Positions 35,749 to 49,486 of a stretch of DNA of 64,000 bases are shown here, in pieces; position 1 is the stretch's first letter; the number at the start of each line of letters is the position of its first letter. Under the pieces are notes generated by a model. The model had not been told where the DNA came from and searched no databases. It saw only the letters and a program-made list of their open reading frames with translations. Source of the DNA: Rhea pennata (taxonomy: Eukaryota > Chordata > Aves > Rheiformes > Rheidae). Position numbers and translations under genes: made by a program. The stretch is from the NCBI RefSeq assembly GCF_028389875.1, contig NC_084671.1, forward strand, positions 1,744,501 to 1,808,500, read 5' to 3'.

Positions 35749-38700
35749 GCTATCTCAGGGATGTCCTGAATCTGAAACAGTTACACTCTGTAAAAATACG
35801 AGTAAGTGTTCTTATACCTGCTTAATTTTAATACCACAGGAAAACAATTAAACTCTCATAAAACCTATGCAGGTTTGAAAATGTCCGATCAGAACTTCCT
35901 GTTGAGGCTTACCTTCATAGAATCATAGAATCAGTAAGGTTGGAGGGGACCTCTGGAGATCATCTAGTCCAACCCTCAAACGAGTGGCCCATACGGGGAT
36001 CAAACCCGTGACCTTGGTAGTGTATAAAATGTTGAAAAATTCACTGATTCTGCAAAAATGGACTGCTAACAATCTTGCAAAACTTAGTTTAAAGTACTAC
36101 CAAGGTACACCAAGAAATAAGATATGCTATGTCCTTAACTGGTAATTCAAGTCTGATGGCAGGTCTCATAGCACAGTTAATTACAGAACTGAGATATATA
36201 TATATATTTTTTAATGACACTAAAATCAACAGTGGCAACAGAAACTTTTTTTTCCCTAATGTTACTAAGTAGTAATACTTGAATGAAAGATGTTTACAAG
36301 TGGTAATATCGTTTAAATATGATCTGATTCTGAACTTCAGATCTCAGCATTCAATGTTTGTATGGTCTGAGAAATGCCAGGCAAATGAAAGTCAGGAGAT
36401 GACATTATTTTGTTAGTGTAATTGGTTTATTTAGTTCATCAGTCATAGATAAAATGGAAGTCTTTCACATATGGTGGTTTTTGGTGTTTTTCATATGATA
36501 TAAATTAGCTGAATATAGACTTTCTTCCCCTTCTTTCTTAGGATATTTAAGTCCCACTCTGTATTCCTTAGTCTTTGTTTTCTCAGGAGATCGGAACGTA
36601 TACTGTGTTTGTCTACTGTGTCCTAATGTTTGAGTCACCTTGGTCAGTTTTCAAACCAGGTTTGACAGTTCTCAAAAGTGGTAATTTCTACATTTTTTTT
36701 GTGTGTGAAAATAGACAGCTGTGGAGATGACAAGGGACCCTAGTTATACCCCTATTGAGGGAAAATGAGCTTTTGTTAGAAATCAGTTTCCAACACCTCT
36801 TCTTAGGGAGGATTCTCTGGTCTACATAAATTCTATTCCTGTTGGAACTGCTCGTCATCTCGTGTCCTCTTCGCCTTTCTCCTGCCCTGCACAAGATACA
36901 CAAATGCATATATTAAACTGCCATGATGGCTGCATGTTAACAGCATCTGTTTCTGTCTTTTATTAAATAAAGTTGCCTTATTAACTTTGTATTTGAAATT
37001 TCTAGTTTTGGACCTGTGCCTTTAAATAAATAAAGCCAGATCCTGTCTTGACTTACTGCCTTTTTCCTTCCTCCTCTTCTATGTGATTTATGGTAACATT
37101 TCTATTGGACTCTATTCAGTGTTGAACTTCATTACAGTTTAACTCAGAACTGAAGTATGAAAACCACAGCTTTTTGCTAGTTGCAGGAAGACTGCACATG
37201 GCATCCCTCGCCTCTCGTAGCGCTAAGGCACATGTGTGGCCCGATGTGGAGAGGCATGCCTTGGGACCGCACATGAGTCCCTTCTGTGGTAGGACAACCT
37301 GCGTGCGTTAAATCATGGGATGCGTGCTTGTTTGGACATACGTTGGGCATGTCTTGCAAGGCCATCTCTGGGACAGTAAGTGGTATCCTGTGCAGTAGCA
37401 GGAGCAAATGGTTACAGCCTGTAGTTTGCTCCAGGCCTGCCCCTGAGGGACCCTGGGAAAGGGAGCAGCAAGTTATTAGGCCGCTACTTGTGAGGGGGAT
37501 TTTTTCTGGTAAGAGACATTCCCTGTAAGTAGATCTGCATTGCTCAAGCAATGCAGTGCTTTTACTGGATTTTAGCCCAAATGCCCTTAGCATCATCTGA
37601 TGAAAAAAATGAACTATGGTTAGACTCTGGCTTCTGTATTTTGGGAGGTGAAAATGAACTCCCAGCAAAACACTGGCTGTGATCTATTACTTGAAGCCTT
37701 AAACAGCCATCTTCCAGATACATGCAATTGCTTGAAAAGTAATTCTCCTAATATTGGTACAGCTATCTGTAAAAGAGTTTCTCAAATCATCATGCGAAAT
37801 GATTCTATACTTTATATAAAAGTGAAGAAACAATAAAAGTGCAACAAAAGGACAGAGATGCCACTCTGTGGAAGCTGCCAGCCGGCTTTGCTGGAGTTGA
37901 GTGCTGATGTTTGGATTTAAACTGTGATGCAGAGGTTTGTCAGGTTCATTCCCATGATAAAGGGGTGTATGTTAATGTACTGTTCTCCCTGAGCAGAACT
38001 GCCAAACGTGCAATTTCAAGGTGCAGACCTACTTGTACTTTCTTATGCAGTGTTTCTCAAACTCAGACCAAACAACTTTGAGCTCCTTTTTATTCATGTG
38101 TATGTGTTCTCATACAGGTTCTTAAAGGTGGTCTGCAGCCTGGGAAATGCTAGGTTACGGTGTGTGAGTATCACCTCTCACCCAGTGTATCTGAAGGAGA
38201 TTGGCTGCATCCAACTGGTGTCTTACCAGTTGACACAAGTAGAAGTAGACAATAATAGATGCTAAACTGAGAGGACTGTAGGGCTTTGTCCCTACATATC
38301 AGGAGCCACAGAGCACTGCAGCAATCTGATTTAAGGCTTTTAAGACAAAACAGCACTACAGGGAATAGTGTTCACCACAAGGCAGGATCAGGAGAGAACA
38401 CGAATGTTGGTTTTTATTGCAAGAGCTTAGGATAATTTAGAAATTGTTAGATGAAAATGTGCAGAATTGCTGTAAAAGTGAACTTCTCCTTCCACTGGAC
38501 AGGAAAAATATTTTGGGCATTTGAAGGGGAGTTCCTTTAGTGTTCTGTTTAGAAGTCTGTTCTGCTCTAAGGCTGGTCCTTATTGATATATTGCCTCAGA
38601 GAGGACAAGCCGCTTGAGACACCAGAACCACAGGTGTTCCCCATGGGAAGTAGAAAAACCTTATATTCTAAAGCTTACATTAATTATAGAATGTAGAAGT

Positions 38701-41700
38701 TTTCAAAGACAGTTGTCTTTGAGACCTATTGTGTCACAGTAACTGAGGCAGAAAAATTCAAAGACAGCCTTTGCTGTGTGTTCGTTGGGAAAAATCTGCC
38801 CCAGCATGGCAGTGGTGATGCTTTCTGTCCAGAATGACCTGTGCTTGATTTTTATGTAACTATCTGACTCTATCAATATGCTGAGGTTTGCTGCAGGCAG
38901 TGTCAACTTTCTTTGGTAACCTGAGCAGCGGCAGTGGCAGCCTCTTCCCTTTGTGCCATGTGCTGAGGACAGTGTTGCCTGCTACAAATATGACTTCTCT
39001 GTTGCATCAGATTGTAAAGCAAGTCTAATATGCCACATTTAAAACGTTAAATGGTTATAAGCATAAAAATGTTTTTTGAGGTAGTGTTGCCAAAGTAAAA
39101 CCCTTTCCAGTTTTTCTTTCTTCAAATCTAAATTGGCAAAGAAACAGTGCAAGTTGTAGGTCAAGAAAAATAGCCTCCACAGTAATTTCATTAGCAGTAC
39201 TTTTATTTCCTTTTCTTTTTCTTTTATTTATTTATTTATTTTTTCCCTGGCACTCATTCTCTGGTGTTTTACAGTGTGGCTGAGTTCACATTCTTCCATG
39301 AAGATTCCTCAGTAAGGGCACTATCTCGGAGTAGCCACCTGTTCTCACAGTTTCTTTTTAAGAAACCAGAAACTTGTTCATGTCTTCTTCTAGCCCTATT
39401 TGTTTAGAAGAAGTTGGCCAACCAATTCAAAAATGATGGGGATCAAAGAGCACAATCACTTGGACTTTGGTTGAAGGGAATCTGGTTGAAGTAACCTCAA
39501 ACAAAATTGATGTGCAATTTGTTAGAGTACTGTATTCAAAAGACCTTTTAAAATTATTTTAGCAGCTGCATTTGTTCTGAGTTTTTCCTTTTTGCCCTCT
39601 CCAGATGATAATTTCCAGTGAAAGCTCAGAGTATGCGGCAATGTGATAGGGGAAAAAACACGTATTTCTACTGACTTTGGATTGTCCTTTGCTTGAGATA
39701 AAGGCACGTGTTTTTCTTTATCATATTGTATGTTAGGCTTTATATGAAACTACAAAACGTAAAAAGCAGGTATGGTTGTATTGGTGAACAGAGCATATTG
39801 CTTCTTGTTAGTGGGAAGCTCTGCCTTTACTGACTGTTCTTTTGGTTGGCCTAATTTTGACCAGGTTTGTAGTTTTGGAGGGAGTCATGTTTGTGTGGCT
39901 GCTTGGGAGGGATGTGCTGCATTAATGCATAGGCGCCAGTGCTTATGCTGAGCTTTATAAGCTTGAAGATTTCTCTGTTTTAAAGTTTCTCTGTGACTTT
40001 TTCATTTTAATTATAAATAAATGTGTGTGTACTCTTAACAAGCTTTGCAATTATTAGTAATTTAAAGGGACTTGCCTTAAACTCCTCATTCTGCAGTGTG
40101 TTACCATAAGATGCTTATGTAAGTAATGTTCACAGCTGGAGAACGCTGGAGGAGAGCTCAAGGATGGCCAGCATCACTACGAGGGAGCTGTAGTAATACT
40201 CGACGCTGGAGCACAGTATGGAAAAGTCATAGATCGTCGAGTGCGTGAGCTCTTTGTTCAGTCCGAGATCTTCCCTTTGGAAACACCAGCCTTTGCAATC
40301 AGAGAGCAGGGGTTCCGGTAGGTAATTGTGTGTGTATCTGTGTGTTTTGAAGTTTTTCCCTTATTTCAGCGTAACAGTATCTGTGAATACCAGTAACTGT
40401 GCTAATATTTGTATCTTTAGCGTGTTCACAGAAATAAGACTTGAGTGTTGCTGGGGAAACTATTGGCAACAAAATTTATTTTGGATATTTTCTTCTTGCT
40501 TTGATGTCACTTTAATCGTTTTCTTTTGCAAATTTAATTTTAAGAGGTTGCTTTTGAAATACATATCTACAAAAATTCAGATGATCACCCTGCTTTAGCT
40601 GTTACACCATAAGATAGTTCACTTGAAAAACAAATTTTGTGAGTTAAAAGGGGTGCTTTTTTAAATTTATCTACAGGTAAATTAATTAATTAAGTAAACT
40701 TATTAATTTGCTTGCTAGAGACATTGTGATCTATTGTTCTGACTTGTTTCTGGGAAGCAAACTTAAAAACAAAAAGGAGAGAAGAAAAAGCAAAAACTGC
40801 TGTGCATTGTTTGCAGCAAGAAAAGATCTTCCAGTTATTTAATGCTTTGTATTTTTATTCCCTTGTTTTATTAGGCTTACCAAGGTATGCCTCTGTACGT
40901 GAGGAAAATAAATGCCCTGAAGTCTGCAAAGCATCATGACTTAGTTGTCAGTTCAGTAAAACTAGTAATACACTGCATGTGTGCTCATTGCTTCTGTGTC
41001 AGACAACAGCTGGTACAATGCTTTTTGTGGAATTGTGTTTTTGTAATCACTGATTACTAGTAAACCAGGAAATGGCATATTTGAATGAGTCAAACAGCAA
41101 CTTACTGAACTCTTCTGAAAGTGTAGATAACATAGAAAACCCAGGAACTCCTGAATCTTAGGTGGCTGATGTATGAATAATTTCTCTTTCAGAACACTTC
41201 TGAAAAATAGCTTGCTTGTGTTAGGACTTGTTTATAGTTCTCCCACAATCAAGTATTTAAAAGATGGGTGTATTCCTGCGTAAGAATTGCTGCATCTACT
41301 GTTTGTTATTTTTTCATATGTAGTGTAGTGCTAATGACAGAGTCTCAGACATGCACTGTATCAATATTGGTTTGTAGTGGGAAGATTTTATCTCTTTCTA
41401 TTTACAGTTGAAGATTTCTTCAGAAGTTCTCAATAAAAACTGTTGGACTTGTCATTCAAATAATTGCTCTCTCAAATGTGGCAAAACAGTTCCATTCAAA
41501 AGGTCATTTTTCAAGGCTAAGATAATGAGTGCAGCTTATCCAGATCAGTCAATAAGCTTTGTAACCACAGTCTCAATCAGTCAGTTGCATCCAGGAAAGA
41601 TCAACAAATATGGAAACCAGACATCTGGTGCCTTCATTTAATGACTTTTGTAAAAATGAGTTAATGGTTCTACTGCAACATCTTGTGTGCACCACATATC

Positions 41701-44700
41701 ATCAGAGTAGTCTGGTTTGCATGTTGCAAGTCTTCACATCTAGAATTAAAATCTAATAGGCTTAGAAGGTGTGCCGTGGTCTGTGTGAAGGTCGAAGATA
41801 CTCATGAAAATTGAAACTTTTGCAAAGTTGTATTTAATTGTTGTATTAAAAAAAAAATCTCAATTTCTACAGATACAGAACAATCTCTAGTGACAAGTCT
41901 CATCTAAATTTGATGCAAGTGTTAGCCATTAACCCAAGTTGCCTGATTTTGAGCAGAGAAGATTCTTTAGTTGTGGGTTCAGGTGGTGGTCTAAGAATTG
42001 ACACAATTCTGAATTCTGACATGAATCCTGAAGTTGGTTTGTATATCAATGAATGTATTTTACTGTAGGTGTTTTGATGTGGTTCCTGATGTTCACTTAA
42101 GCTATTATAAATAAGCTTTCCAAAGTTAGTTTAGGTAGTTTTGGAAGTGGTTTAAGCTAAACCAGAAAAAAAATGTATTTGTATCAAAGCAAGAATGCAT
42201 ACAAGAAGCTATATGGTGTTTCAATAAAGCTTTCAGAGTCTGCATCCCATACTACTCAAATTTCTGATGTGGACAGTTAAGAGGATGCATGTTACAGCTT
42301 AGGCAGTTCTTTCCCTGCCCCTTCCCCCTCCCTCCACCCAGTATCTTCTCTGCAGTACTCAGGGAGATTGGATAACCTTTGTGTAGTCCGTGGAATCTTA
42401 ATTGGTATGGAAAAAGCAAGTTTAAATCAGTCATCTTTTATAGGACAGTGTTTAATTATTTTGACTTCTGCAACCTGAAAGACTTATAAGATGTGGCTTC
42501 ATTTCCTTTATTTAACTTTAAATAGTGTGCTGTACATATGGCACTTAATACCATATAGAGAAGCATTTGCCTATTAGAAGCAATAATAACTACAGGCCTT
42601 AAGATTTTACAGACTCTTTCTAGCAGCTTCTGAGTTTAGGAAATTCATCATGTGTGTCTAAGGCTTTTAACAGAATTGACCCTATGTGTATAACAGGTTT
42701 AGTTGTTATGGTAAAGGTTGGATGTAAAAAGACACGTATGTCAATGGCTTATTTATTGCAAAGTTCATCTGTAGATTCAAGTGTGAAGAAATAAATGCTA
42801 TCTTTCTAAAACTGTAAACCACTGTACTCTGGTAGAGTAGCTGAGGAATGCAGCTTTTTCCCCTGGGTTGAAATGGAGGATGGTTGCATTGAGCACCAAA
42901 TGCAGCCCTAACAGCCAGGCTTTTTCCTTTGCCTACCACAACCCGAACCAGCACCGCTGGTGGTGGTGGCGGCAGCTGCTGCTGCTAAAGGTTGGAAGGA
43001 GCAGCCCCTCTTAGCAGTGGCAGCTACTCCTTGTGTGGGGCTGCAGCAGCAGTCCCATCCCCTTGTGGCAGGTATGGGAGGATGAGCTGGGAGATGGAGA
43101 CGAGCAGCCTTGCATGGTCATGGCAAAAAATGAGATCTAACTGTATGCCAGTTAGTGCAGGTGCCTTCCCTGACTGCAGTTAAGAGATGATTTTGTGTAT
43201 GTAGGCTTGTTAACACTGGCAAAATGTAATCATGTAGTAACAGATGTAAGTGCCTGACCCATTTCTGTTGGTTAAAAATAATAATAAAAAGAAATCTTTT
43301 GCCAGTACTTGCATGACAGGCACTTTCATAATGCTAGAAAGTTTTATTAGATCCATTTAGTCCCATTCTCCCTCCCCCCATTTTGCATTTCTCACTTTGA
43401 ATAACAGATTTACTGTTCTCTGTGAAATAAACAGTACGCTAGTCCAAGGTCTGGTACACTAATGTTCAATGCTGGGCCTAGGCCAAAAAACATTGCTAAA
43501 CTAACCAATACTTTTGCAGTTCAGTATCTTGCAAATCATTATGGTTTGCAAGTGCTGTCTCTTCCTCTTTGAAGAGATGCAATCTTTTGTTATAGCATAA
43601 AGTATTAATTTCAAACCTTACGTGCTTTCATAAGTTGGGCTTTCGGGTCACAAGCTGTGGCCAGTGCCATCTTGCTTTGTAATCAACACAAATTAGGGGC
43701 CATTTTTTCAACAGCTCTAGAAATTCAGGAACCTGCTTTTAAAAGCATCTCTCTTCCAGATGGTACAAAGCTCATGAGAGGTGTGTGTGTGTACATGTGT
43801 GCGCACCTGCACGCACGTATACAGCTAATAGTCTGCATTCTGTACTAGCCATCTCACTTCTCACATAGCCAACACCTGGCTAGGAGTTTAAATTGCGATT
43901 GCATTTCAAGGTGGCTTATATTTGATTAGACTGATGAAATACTTCTCTGGCAAGTTGTTGTTTTGTAACTAGTTGTAGCATAGCAAAGTTAAAACATTTT
44001 TAGTAGAAATTGAAATGAAATTCTAAGTGTTACAAGACTCGATGTCAATGTTTAAAAATAGTTTTAAAGGTATGAAACATGTTTGAATTCACTTTATTTA
44101 AATAATCTTTTGTCTGCAGAGCTATCATCATATCTGGAGGACCAAACTCTGTATATGCAGAAGATGCACCATGGTTTGACCCAGCAATATTTACGATAGG
44201 AAAACCAGTCCTTGGAATTTGCTATGGCATGCAGGTGCTGTTTAGAGATATGTTTACCTGAGGGAGTCTTTTAAGTCTTATTTCTTATATTAACTGAAGT
44301 TAAACTGTTGAAGGACTAGCTTTTCAGATATATGCAGTATGCCAAATATGTAAGGGTATTTTTAAGTGCTAATTGGTAAACAGAGCATACTATGTATTCT
44401 TGGTTCTGCCATATAAAGAACATAAAAATGTTTTTCTCTGTTTAACTGCTGCTAATTTTGAGTAACACTGCCTTTTTTTTGTCATGCTAAATGTACTGTG
44501 GCACTCGTTCACTAATTCTGTCTACTTGGTATTGGAAAATGTTCCCTTCATGTAAACAAATGAAATAGTTTGTCCCTTTGTTTTTCAAATGTAAAATTTT
44601 TCTAACATAGTTCTTAACAGCTCTTAAAAAAAAAAAAAAAAAAACTTTAGATTTCACTTAAAATTGGCTGGTGACTTTGTAGCAATATAGTAGATCCAAA

Positions 44701-47700
44701 CTGAGTGAAAAAACCCTTTCAGAGGAACAAAGGACAGATTAGATACATGACTTCTGCTTGTGCTTTTTTTGTTTTTTGTTTGGCTGGGTCTTTTTTCCCC
44801 AGGTTTAGCAATTTTATAAGCCCTCAGAGTGCTGAATAATGATGGAAAAACTTCTTTAGCAAGGCTGATAATAGTGGAAACGATGTTGGCGCTGATCCTT
44901 CTAAAGGGAAACGTGTGCTGTATTAAAAAGGGAACTCTCCTAAATTGTCCCGCAAATCAAATAGCACCCTAAAGCAGGATAGCTCCTCAAGCCTGGCTTT
45001 ACAAAAGTGAATCAAATATGTGCATTAACAGACTTCTGCTTCGCTATAAAAGATTCAAATCTGTCAAGCACAGTAAGTATTTCAGATCTAGTTTGGCAGT
45101 AGTTCTTAAATCTCTGAAACTTAAAGCAGTAGGAAGGAGAAACTCTAAAAATGTTTAAGTTATCGGTTATATTTGTAAGGAAAAATTCCTTGCGACTTTT
45201 GAAATCTAAAATTCAGATACTTCACTTTGTGGTTTGGAGTTGGGCTTTAGAAAGAAATAACCTGGATGAGAATTGCTCTATTCTGATTAAGCAAGGGTTA
45301 AATAAGAGTCTCCGTGGGCATGGAAATAATGCTAAGGAAACAGACTAATGTTTTCAACTTTGTCTCCAGAGGTAAGTAGCCAGAATTTGAGTTTATCTGA
45401 TGTGAGGGCACTTTTTGTTTGCTCAGCAACTTTCCTATTATTATGACAGCTGGCCCTAGATACTCAGCTGATTTGCAGAGTGTCGTTTGTAAGTGCAAGT
45501 ATATGTACATAATTGAATATGCGTAATTTGGCAAAACTCTACCAGTTGCCTCTATTTGTAATCTCTATTTGTTATTCATTGTCTGCAGCGGTGGTTCTCA
45601 GCTATGCTGACAGAAGACCAGCAGAAGAGAATGAGCTTAATAATGCAGAACAACAATTAATTTTGAAGAGAACTCTTACCGTTTTGCAAAATGTTGTACT
45701 AAATGAGTGTAATCACGAAAAAACTAACTTGATATGTATTGGCAGGCAAGATCTGTTGTCATAGCTGTCAGGTTGAAGAAATAGGGAGAGAGAGATATAA
45801 AGATTAAAGTGATACTAAATTGTGTGGTGCTTTTTTCATGCTTTTTTTTTGTTTGTTTGTTGTTTTGACAGATGATGAATAAGGTATTTGGAGGTACTGT
45901 GCACAAAAAAAGTGTTAGAGAAGATGGAGTGTTCAGCATTACTCTGGATAATACATGTTCACTGTTCAGGTATATGGATATTTTAAATAACCAAAATAAT
46001 ATTGGAAATACCATTCTGGAATTGATGGCTGCATGAGCAAAAGCTTATTTTAAAGAAAACAGTGAGATTGCACCCACAATCATCTGATAACTTCTAATAA
46101 AACCTTTACAGCTGTGTTCATGAATAGGCAAGTTATGTATTTAGACAAGTACTTGGGCATATCTGCTCAGTTGACAAGAAACACAGATATATTTGTTTGG
46201 AATATAGCATAAATCCTGTATTTCAAAATAAGAAGTGTTTAGTGAGACACCATTAAATGTTTTGCAATGCATGAATTTCTGTGTTAAGGAAGTTCTTGAA
46301 TCATTCTGCTCTGCAGTGAGTTGACTGATGACTGTCCAGATCTTTGAAAGGTAATAGAAAATCTGAAACCATTGAGAAACGTATTGCCTACCTTTAGTAT
46401 TGCTTTGTGATGCTCTATAAAGCCTTTTTTTATTTTTATTTATTTATTTTATTTTATTTTTATTTATTTATTTATTTTTTAATTTGTCATTGCCTCTTAA
46501 GGTCCTTGCTATAATCCTAAGAGTTTACTTGTCCCTGGAGTTCCAGTTTAAATGACCTTTTCCAGTGGAGCCATTGTAGAACTTTATACCCAACTGTAAA
46601 GTACCCTGACTTGTCCTGAAAACATTTGCTTAAGAAAGCTTCACCTCTTTGAAAGAAAAGTGTAGGGTACTATTCTTCTTTCCCTTCATTCTAAATTTCA
46701 AAAAGGGCATTTTTTTAATGCTGAGGTGTCAGAAGAACATTCTGAATTCAGATAAATTATGCATTTTGCATGACAGATCTTTTGTAGAAGAACTTATGCA
46801 CCTTCCAGTGAAGAAGTCTGAGTTGAAGAGAGAACTCCTCCTAGGAAGGAAATCTTGCATGTTTTTAAAATGGGCTTGACGGTTTGAAATGCTCTTTTAT
46901 TGGGAACCCTGGGACATCTATTGGAAATCTTTGAGACGGTTACCTGAGTTCTGGAACGTACCTTCACAAAAAAATATATGCTTTAGCACTAGGGGAGGTA
47001 TTTGATACTGGAAGTAGATGGATTTTTTTTCTGATACTGCTTTGTAAATTGTCATGTATCGATTTACGGTAGGAGACCATCTAATCGTCTATTCTTAAAC
47101 TATTAAAATTCCTTTACCTGAAGATATTCATATCCCAGAGTGCCTGTTTTTTTTATCATGGCTTGACAAACCTGTTTCTCAGAATAGTACTTCACAACCC
47201 TTTCTGTAGCTGGACCTTATTGCTGTCATTGTCACTATGTGTCTCCCTCTCCAGGCTGTTGGCACTGTTGCAATGGAAACTGGCCTAAAAAAGGAAACAG
47301 AACTTACTAGGTTGGGCTGTGTTCTACTTAAAATGGCACATCTCTCTCTCTCTCTCTCTCACACACACAAAGGCACCTGTCCAATTGGGAATGAACATCT
47401 AGAACAACAATCAGTCTAAATCAATACATATTCAGTCAGAATCGCAGAAGTTGAGGAGTGCTGGGAAAATTTCAGTATAGTTTGTCACTTTTATAGTGCA
47501 CAATACAGTATTACCTATTTAAACCTGACCATAGGTAGTTAGATCTTTGTTTGTTTGTTTTTCTTAATTGATTCTAGTTTTTAATTTTGTGTAGGGGCCT
47601 TCAGAAGGAAGAGCTTGTCCTCCTCACTCATGGAGATAGTGTGGATAAAGTAGCTGATGGATTCAAAGTTGTTGCGCAATCTGGAAACATTATAGCAGGT

Positions 47701-49455
47701 ATTTATTTTATACTGAGACTCCCTTGATAGTATTTGTTAAAGGAAAGAAATATGGCACACGGTGCTTAATTAAAACCAAATAGGAAACAAATATTTCAAT
47801 TATTTACCTGCAAAATAAATAGAACTGTTTTAAACAACGCTGTGTTCTTTGTGTTATGCTGTCATGCTAATAGGGGAAAGAATAAAATTACATGAAAAGG
47901 AATAGTTTTATTTTAAATTAGTTGCTTAAGAAAAACTTAGCTTGATTTTTATGCTTTTTCTACCATTCTGAAGTATATGCATATCATTTCTCTTAGGAAT
48001 AAAATATTCTGTGTGTGCTTACAACTAATGAATAAATGTTCAACTGATCAAAAATAACTGTAGTACTGAAAGTAATGTTTCAAACATTACACATTGTCAC
48101 AGAAGAAAGTAATATAGGACCCTAGAATTTAGTTTTTGAAAGCTACTCAAATTATTGAACTCCAACAGGGTCTTCGAGTCATCTGGCCTCTCCTAGGAGG
48201 TAGGAGAGGTAGAAAAGCCTTAAGTTGACTGAGCCACTTTTTAAGATCTTAGGCTACTCATCTGGTTTATTTTAAATCTTTTGAAAAAAGCCTAAGACCA
48301 GCACCCGTATTTTGCAGACTGCTCTTAAACCAGACATGTAACTAATTTGAGTAAAAAACTTGCTTTTGAAAATATTTAAAGGTACCTTTATTGTTATGGA
48401 AAGATTATTTTCAAAGTGTTGTTAAGATTAAACAGAGCATTTTCTATATTCTGGCTTGTCTTCAAAGGGATCTAAACCTCATTCCTATTCAGGTCATTCT
48501 ATAAATTGTTTTGCTAAGTAAAAATTGTACCAAGTAGGAAAGCCTCACCAAACCTTTTATATCTTTACCTCTATCTTGTGTAGGTATTAGAAGTAAATTG
48601 TACCTTTCCTATCTAGCATTTTGCTATGTCATATCCTTTGGCTCTTACAGAAGCCTGTGGATCCCTGTGCCTTTAACTGATGGACTGCTAGTAGAGTGAA
48701 AGCCAAACTTTCAGTAGTGCAAATAGTGAGGCAGTGTGCTGGGAGTCTAACATGGGTCAGTGGTATTAGACAGTGTTCCTACTATCTTTTTTTAACCACA
48801 GTCTGATGCTTTAGTGTGAGATCAGAGACCATTAGAAATGGGAGAGGTAGTATTTAAACATAAATTTATTCCTGTAGTTACATAGTTGGTATGCTAAACC
48901 AGTGCAACCCTTTTAATATGGATGCTGTGTGGCTAGTTTGTGTACAAAATGAGCTTTTTAATAGGTAATTGTCTGCTATTTATTTTGAATGGTATGCATT
49001 TTACCAAAGTATTGATTGTGGTACAACATTAGGTGTTAACCTGGCTGCAGGGTTATATGAGGTATGATGCGGTGAGGAAAGAATGACTATAATCACTCCT
49101 TTTTTGTTTTTAAAATGTTTTCCTAGGATGTCAGAGTGTTCTTCTTGGTTCTCAAGAGTTCTTATGTCCTAGATAGGAATGAGGTTACTGTTTCATTATT
49201 TAAACCAATATCTTCAATTTTTGTTAATGATCTGTGCCAAAAATGCATCAGAACAAATTGTGCAAAAAAGTTCACTTTGCTGTCACATCATGGTTGTATT
49301 GAAAAAGCTGCAGAAAAACTGTGTAAAATGTAAACTCATTTTTCAGATTAATTGTATTAAAAGGGCAACTTTAATGTTTTCTATTAAAAATCTCCAAAAA
49401 ACTTCAGAGACAAGGAGCATTAGAGTGACAGTTGGATGATAAGATAAATGCAGTA

Positions 49456-49486
<31 letters not shown>

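Larger units (their letters stand above)
34154..40135 (+). other. GMPS: GMPS intron 1
   Basis: A 6-kb intron. It begins in the CpG island, then is AT-rich. It contains a 32-T run (35714-35745), a tRNA/CR1 SINE fragment (35916-36020), copy B of the 52-bp repeat, and a patch of higher GC at about 37180-37560 that I cannot assign. Confidence 0.7.

Noticed and set aside
35985-36020. tRNA-Ile gene
   Set aside because: Only the 3' half is present, the A box and anticodon arm are missing, and it is joined to a CR1 tail, so it is a SINE fragment.
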